The notes under the pieces are model-generated. The model was not told where the DNA came from. It searched no databases and worked only from the letters and a program-made list of their open reading frames with translations. From Brachybacterium huguangmaarense (GTDB lineage: Bacteria > Actinomycetota > Actinomycetes > Actinomycetales > Dermabacteraceae), in the NCBI RefSeq assembly GCF_025725725.1, contig NZ_CP107020.1:2666001-2730000 (forward strand): a stretch of 64,000 nucleotides of DNA, written 5' to 3'. Positions within the stretch are counted from its first letter, which is position 1. Each line of letters opens with the position of its first letter. The translations under genes were made by a program, and so were the position numbers. Positions 59,547-64,000 of the stretch are shown here, one piece after another.

Positions 59547-62306
59547 TCAGTGGGCCGCGTCGAGCCAGGTGCGGCCCACGCCCATGCCCACCGAGAGCGG
59601 CACCGAGAGCTCGTAGGCTGAGCCCATGCCCTCGGCGACGATGGTGCGCACCGCGTCGAGCTCCCCGGGGGCGATGTCGACCACGAGCTCGTCGTGGACC
59701 TGCAGCAGCACGCGCGACGTGCAGCCGGCCTCGCGCAGCGCCGCGTCCACGCGCAGCATCGCGAGCTTGATGATGTCGGCGGCGCTGCCCTGGATCGGCG
59801 AGTTCAGGGCCACCCGCTCGGCGTTCTCTCGGCGCTGGCGGTTGTCGCTCGTGAGGTCCGGCAGGTAGCGCCGACGTCCCAGGATGGTCTCGGTGTAGCC
59901 GGTCTCGCGGGCCTTCTCGACGCTCGAGCGCAGGTAGTCCCGCACCCCGCCGAAACGCTCGAAGTAGCCGTCGCGCAGGGCCGTGGCCTCCGCCTGGGAG
60001 ATGCGCAGCTGCCGGGAGAGGCCGAAGGCGGACAGCCCGTAGGCCAGCCCGTAGCTGACCGCCTTGGTCTTCGAGCGCATCGCGGGGTCGACCGCGTCGG
60101 GCTCGACGTCGAAGACGCGCGAGGCCACGAAGTTGTGGAGGTCCTCGCCCGAGCGGAACGCCTCGATCAGGCCGGCGTCCTCGGACAGGTGCGCCATGAT
60201 GCGCATCTCGATCTGCGAGTAGTCGGCCGTGAGCAGCGCCTCGTAGCCCTCCGAGGTGCGGAAGGCCGAGCGGATGCGCCGCCCCTCCTCGGTGCGCGCG
60301 GGGATGTTCTGCAGGTTCGGGTTGTTCGAGGAGAGCCGGCCGGTGGCCGCGATGTTCTGGTGGAAGGTGGTGTGGATCCGCCCCGCCGGGGAGATCGAGC
60401 GGCGCAGCGTCTCGATGATCTGGCGCATCTTGGTGACGTCGCGGTGGGCCAGGAGGTCGGCGAGGAAGGGATGGCTGGTCTGGGCGAAGAGGTCCTCGAG
60501 GGCCTCCGCGTTGGTCGTGTACCCGGTCTTGGTGCGGCGCGTGCGGGGCATGCCGAGGCGCTCGAAGAGGACCTCCTGCAGCTGCTTGGGCGAGCCCAGG
60601 TTGATGCGGTCCCCGCCGATGTGCGAGAACGCGGACTCGGCCACGTCGGTCTGCTGCTGGGCGTGCTGGGCGTCGAGCTCGGCCAGCACGTCGTCGTCGA
60701 CGGCGATGCCGGTGCGCTCCATCTGTCCCAGGACCCCGGCGAGCGGGAGCTCGAGCTCGTCGTGGAGGGCCTCGACGGTGTGGGAGGCGAGATCGGCGCG
60801 CAGGAGCGGCTCGAGACGTCGCACGGCGTCGGCGCGGCGGGCCCAGCGCTCCGCCTCGGCGCCCTCGTCGGCGCCCTCGAGGTCGAGCTCCTGCTGGGCG
60901 GCGGCGGACGAGGCCGCGAGGTCCTCCTGGAGGTGGCGCAGGGCGAGGCCGGGCAGGTCCGTGGGCCGCTGGTCGGGGCGGCACAGGAACTCCGCGATCG
61001 CGAGGTCGGTGCGCCAGCCCGCGACCTCGAGGGCGCGGCCGGCCAGCATGTGCGCCGCGAGCTTGGTGTCGTAGGCGACCTTGGGGATCGACGCGTCGGC
61101 GAGCCATCCGGCCACGGCCCGTTCGGCCACGTCGTCGAGCCCGACGAGGTCGATGACGGCGAGGTCGTCGGCACTCGCGAGGGCGAGCAGGTCGCAGTCG
61201 CCCTCCCCCAGCTCCCACGAGCCGCGCAGGTCGAGCGCGGCGCCGTCGGCGAAGGTCTCGCGCAGGAGGGCCGGGACCTGCTCGGGCGTGGGGCGCTGCA
61301 CGTCGGCGGGGTCGGGCCCCTCGGGGCCGGTGCCCTGCTCGGCGGCGGAGGCGCCGCCCGGGGCGAGGAACACGGCGGGGATGTCACGGCGGATGGTCGG
61401 ACCGAAGGCGAGGTCGTCGAAGATGCCGCCCAGCGCGATCGTGTCGCCGCGGCCGAGCCCGTACCGGGCGAGGTCGGCGGGCAGGTCGAGGTCGCGCACG
61501 GCCTCGTTCATGCGGCGGTTGCGCTCGACGTCCTCGCGGTGGTCCCGCAGCGCCTGGCCGGCCTTGCCGGTGATCTCGTCGGCGTGGGCGAGCACGCCCT
61601 CGAGGCCGCCGAAGCGGGTGATCCACTTCGCGGCGGTCTTGGGGCCCACGCCGGGCACGCCGGGCAGGTTGTCGGCGGTCTCGCCCACGAGAGCCGCCAG
61701 ATCGGGGTAGCGCTCGGGCGGGACCTGGTACTTCTCCTCGATGGCCGCGGGAGTCATGCGGCGCAGCTCGGTCATGCCCTTGACGGGCTGGAGCAGGGTC
61801 ACGGCGTCGTTCACGAGCTGGATCGCGTCGCGGTCGCTCGAGACGATGAGCGCGCTCCCGCCGTCGGCCGCGGTGCGGGTCGCGAGGGTCGCGATGATGT
61901 CGTCGGCCTCGTAGTCCTCGACGGTCAGCCAGGTCACGCCGAGCGCGTCGAGCACCTGCTCGATGAGCGCGATCTGCCCGATGAACTGGGCGGGGGTCTC
62001 CTCACGGCCGCCCTTGTACTGGTCGTAGATGCGGTCGCGGAAGGTGCCGCCGGCCAGGTCGAAGGCGACGGCGACGTGCGTGGGCTGCTCGGACTGCACG
62101 ACGTTGACGAGCATGCGGACGAAGCCGTACACCGCGTTGGTGGCCTGCCCGCGGCCGTCGGTGAAGCTGTCCGCGGGTAGGGCGAAGAAGGCGCGGAAGG
62201 CCATCGCGTGGCCGTCGATCAGGAGGAAGCGGACGTCGGCAGGCTCCGCGGCCGGATCGGTGCTCGTCAGGGGGGCCGGGTCGCTCACGGGGTCCTGTGC
62301 GCTCAT
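59547..62306 (-). CDS. polA: DNA polymerase I
   Basis: 919 residues from ATG 62306. The N-terminal 5'-3' exonuclease domain is intact (LLIDGHAMAFRAFFAL, VEDYEADDIIATLA, VSSDRDAIQLV, NLPGVPGVGPKTAAKW). The middle 3'-5' exonuclease-like domain lacks catalytic acids (LAVIDLVGL, VAYDTKLAAHML), as in other Actinobacteria. Polymerase motifs are ATGRLSSNNPNLQNIP, motif A LTADYSQIEMRIMAHL, the O-helix RSKTKAVSYGLAYG and motif C LQVHDELVVD. It fills gaps in repair and replication. It is divergent from a hotdog thioesterase, a conserved neighbour. Confidence 0.97.
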   Translation of the reverse strand: MSAQDPVSDPAPLTSTDPAAEPADVRFLLIDGHAMAFRAFFALPADSFTDGRGQATNAVYGFVRMLVNVVQSEQPTHVAVAFDLAGGTFRDRIYDQYKGGREETPAQFIGQIALIEQVLDALGVTWLTVEDYEADDIIATLATRTAADGGSALIVSSDRDAIQLVNDAVTLLQPVKGMTELRRMTPAAIEEKYQVPPERYPDLAALVGETADNLPGVPGVGPKTAAKWITRFGGLEGVLAHADEITGKAGQALRDHREDVERNRRMNEAVRDLDLPADLARYGLGRGDTIALGGIFDDLAFGPTIRRDIPAVFLAPGGASAAEQGTGPEGPDPADVQRPTPEQVPALLRETFADGAALDLRGSWELGEGDCDLLALASADDLAVIDLVGLDDVAERAVAGWLADASIPKVAYDTKLAAHMLAGRALEVAGWRTDLAIAEFLCRPDQRPTDLPGLALRHLQEDLAASSAAAQQELDLEGADEGAEAERWARRADAVRRLEPLLRADLASHTVEALHDELELPLAGVLGQMERTGIAVDDDVLAELDAQHAQQQTDVAESAFSHIGGDRINLGSPKQLQEVLFERLGMPRTRRTKTGYTTNAEALEDLFAQTSHPFLADLLAHRDVTKMRQIIETLRRSISPAGRIHTTFHQNIAATGRLSSNNPNLQNIPARTEEGRRIRSAFRTSEGYEALLTADYSQIEMRIMAHLSEDAGLIEAFRSGEDLHNFVASRVFDVEPDAVDPAMRSKTKAVSYGLAYGLSAFGLSRQLRISQAEATALRDGYFERFGGVRDYLRSSVEKARETGYTETILGRRRYLPDLTSDNRQRRENAERVALNSPIQGSAADIIKLAMLRVDAALREAGCTSRVLLQVHDELVVDIAPGELDAVRTIVAEGMGSAYELSVPLSVGMGVGRTWLDAAH

Positions 62307-62345
62307 GGGGGCCAGTCTCCCACGGACCTGTGACACGCTGGCCCC

Positions 62346-62771
62346 ATGGACGCACTCCCCCTCTCCCCCGACGAGCTGCGCGCGCTCATGGCGGGCACCC
62401 TGTGCGAGCGCATGGGCATGGAGCTGATCGCGCTCGACGCGGACGGCGGCCGGATGACGATGCCCGTCGCCGGCAACACCCAGCCGGCCGGGCTGCTGCA
62501 CGGCGGGGCGACGATCGCGCTCGCGGAGACGGTCGCGTCCTTCGCCGCGATCGTGCTGGCCCGCGAGGTGCACGGGGAGGGCGCGCAGGCCGTCGGGACC
62601 CACGTCTCGGCCGTGCACCACCGCTCGGCTCGCTCGGGCACGGTGACCGCGACCGGCCGCGCCGTGCACCGCGGCCGGCGCCTGGCGACCTACCAGGTGG
62701 AGGTCGCCGACGCGGAGGGCACGCTGCTGTCGACCGTGATGGTCTCGACCATGCTGCTGCCGCCGCGCTGA
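62346..62771 (+). CDS. hotdog-fold thioesterase (PaaI/YbgC-like)
   Basis: 141 residues from ATG 62346. It has the DUF4442/PaaI pattern: MGMELIALDADGGRMTMPV, GNTQPAGLLHGGATIALAE with the HGG of the active-site helix, GTHVSAVHHRSARSGTVTA and LATYQVEVAD. Such proteins hydrolyse acyl- or aryl-CoA thioesters as tetramers; the substrate is not known. A copy divergent from or next to polA is common in Actinobacteria. The 39-base gap to polA must hold both promoters or overlap their 5' ends. Confidence 0.88.
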   Translation: MDALPLSPDELRALMAGTLCERMGMELIALDADGGRMTMPVAGNTQPAGLLHGGATIALAETVASFAAIVLAREVHGEGAQAVGTHVSAVHHRSARSGTVTATGRAVHRGRRLATYQVEVADAEGTLLSTVMVSTMLLPPR

Positions 62772-62805
62772 CCCGTCAGGGAGCGCCGGGCGGCGTCGGG
62801 CGGCC

Positions 62806-64000
62806 TCACACGGTGACCGTCACGTCGTTGGTGCTCGCCACGGTGTTGGCCTCGTCGTAGGAGACCGTCGTGATCTCCGCGCTCGCGGGGTCGCCGTCCT
62901 CCCCCAGCTCGAGCGGCCCGGAGAAGCCGACGTAGCGCGCCGTGGCGCCGTCTCGCTGGAGCGTGCGCGCCTCGGCGTACGAGCCCGCCTCGTCGCCCTC
63001 GGCGAGCAGGTCGGGGATCGCGGCCGCGAGCCGGGTGCCCTCCGCGCTGTGGGCCGTCTGGGCCGCGAGGGCGAGCAGGGTGACCGCGTCGTAGGCCTGC
63101 CCGGCGAAGTCGAACGTGTCGGGGGCGAGCGACGGGTCCACCCGCAGCATGATGTTCTTCAGGGCGTCCGGGGCCGGGATCCCCGCCCGGGTGCCCGTCA
63201 CCGACCTCATGGTGTCGGGCGGCAGGGCGTCCCCGGGCGCGGCGGAGCCGTAGAAGAGGGTGCGGATCGCGAGCTCGCGCAGGGGGCTGCCGTCCGGGCC
63301 GGTGTTGGCGGCCACGAGCGCACCGACGAGGGCGCTCGTCTCTTCTCCCGCGCTGACGACGACGAGGGGAGCCCCGCTCGCGAGCGCGGCGTCGATCGGC
63401 TCGCCGAGGTCGGGCTGGTCGCCCGCGTGATAGCGCTCCTCGTAGGTGCCGCCCGCCGGCTCGACCACGCGTCGCAGCTGGGCACCGAGGCTGTGGCCCG
63501 AGGTGGTGTCGCGGGCGAGGTAGAAGACCGAGCCGACGGCGCCGCCCGTGCCGGCGGACTCGGCGAAGCCGGCCGCGAGCGCCCGGTCCGACGCGGTGAG
63601 CCGCACGAGCATGCCGCTCGTGGCCGCGTCGTCCGCGCGCAGCGACATCGAGGTCGAGGTCACCGAGACGACCGCCATGCCGGCGTCGACGAAGGCGGGC
63701 ATGGCCGCGAGCAGCACGTCGTCGTCGCAGCTCACGACGACGCCCGTGGCGCCCGCCTCGGCGAGGGCGGCGATCGCGTCCGCGAGGTCGTCGCCAGGGT
63801 CGGCGATCGTGTGCCGCTCGAGCAGCACGAGATCCTGGCCGAACACGCCGCCGGCGATGTTGACGTCCGTCGCGGCCTCGCCGACGGCGATCGCGATCTG
63901 CTTGTCGAACATCGCCTCGAGCCCGAGGCTCGTGCCGATCGTGCCGAGCACGAGCGGGGAGGACGGGTCCTCGGGCGCGGACGTCGGAGGAGGCGCGGTC
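62806..64000 (-). CDS. branched-chain amino-acid-type ABC substrate-binding protein (partial)
   Basis: The 3' 398 codons are present; the frame is still open at the window end. The visible N-terminal part is a Pro/Ser/Thr linker (APPPTSAPEDPSSP), so the missing 5' part should be a lipoprotein signal. The Peripla_BP_6-like fold follows: LVLGTIGTSLGLEAMFDKQI, VVSCDDDVLLAAMPAF, SVTSTSMSLR, GSVFYLARDTTSG and DFAGQAYDAVTLLALAAQ. The binding-pocket residues are not those of a typical Leu/Ile/Val protein, so the ligand is open. No permease or ATPase gene is inside the window. Confidence 0.75.
   Translation of the reverse strand, partial: TAPPPTSAPEDPSSPLVLGTIGTSLGLEAMFDKQIAIAVGEAATDVNIAGGVFGQDLVLLERHTIADPGDDLADAIAALAEAGATGVVVSCDDDVLLAAMPAFVDAGMAVVSVTSTSMSLRADDAATSGMLVRLTASDRALAAGFAESAGTGGAVGSVFYLARDTTSGHSLGAQLRRVVEPAGGTYEERYHAGDQPDLGEPIDAALASGAPLVVVSAGEETSALVGALVAANTGPDGSPLRELAIRTLFYGSAAPGDALPPDTMRSVTGTRAGIPAPDALKNIMLRVDPSLAPDTFDFAGQAYDAVTLLALAAQTAHSAEGTRLAAAIPDLLAEGDEAGSYAEARTLQRDGATARYVGFSGPLELGEDGDPASAEITTVSYDEANTVASTNDVTVTV

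Overview
This is a very GC-rich actinobacterial chromosome segment. GTG starts and ATGA/GTGA 4-nt overlaps are common, and the gene order is typical of Actinobacteria: uvrA-uvrC-rapZ-yvcK-whiA, gap-pgk-tpiA-secG, tkt-tal-zwf-opcA-pgl, xerD-parA-rluB-cmk/der, and polA next to a hotdog thioesterase and rpsA. Gene content fits Micrococcales, perhaps a Brachybacterium-like Dermabacteraceae member. That assignment is inferred from synteny and composition and was not tested by any search.

Layout. (1) 1-2.9 kb: a scarred region where the remains of a DUF1345 membrane protein and of a GH31 glycosidase, both lacking their 5' parts, meet at one breakpoint near 1030; then a RibD-like reductase and a GNAT acetyltransferase. 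(2) 2.9-6.8 kb: a siderophore/iron ABC importer (binding lipoprotein, two FecCD permeases, ATPase) behind a DtxR/IdeR-like operator. (3) 6.9-16 kb: accessory genes: a LuxR-type regulator divergent from an FAD oxidase across a 14-bp inverted repeat, a proC-like gene, a doubly broken UvrA-like pseudogene, DoxX, purU, an SDR, a DUF2975/HTH pair, an orphan protein and a NUDIX hydrolase. (4) 16.2-23.5 kb: a long minus-strand transcription unit ctaB-xerD-parA-rluB-tyrA-cmk/der-NUDIX-orphan, with no scpA/scpB between parA and rluB. (5) 23.6-30.4 kb: the pentose-phosphate set tkt-tal-zwf-(opcA fused to pgl), with a terminator-like hairpin in the tkt leader. (6) 30.5-42.1 kb (minus): gap-pgk-tpiA-secG and uvrA-uvrC-rapZ-yvcK-whiA. 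(7) 42.2-46.6 kb: an MBL hydrolase, a frameshifted VOC gene, a YefM/YoeB toxin-antitoxin pair with a matching operator, a PolA-like paralogue and a dienelactone-hydrolase-like protein. (8) 46.7-57.5 kb (minus): uvrB, coaE, a shikimate operon aroC-aroK-aroB-aroE-aroD, a HAD phosphatase and rpsA; a UPF0126/TRIC membrane protein sits on the plus strand between coaE and aroD. (9) 57.6-64 kb: a methyltransferase/AraC pair, polA, a thioesterase and a partial amino-acid-type binding protein.

Most of the window is core metabolism and information processing. The notable observations are the opcA-pgl and cmk-der fusions, loss of the catalytic lysine in the aroE product, a degenerate RapZ P-loop, several fresh gene lesions (DUF1345/GH31, UvrA-like, VOC), missing scpAB, and several well-formed operator-like palindromes. 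I found no CRISPR array, tRNA, rRNA, insertion sequence or prophage. No stretch longer than 300 bases lacks a gene or gene remnant.
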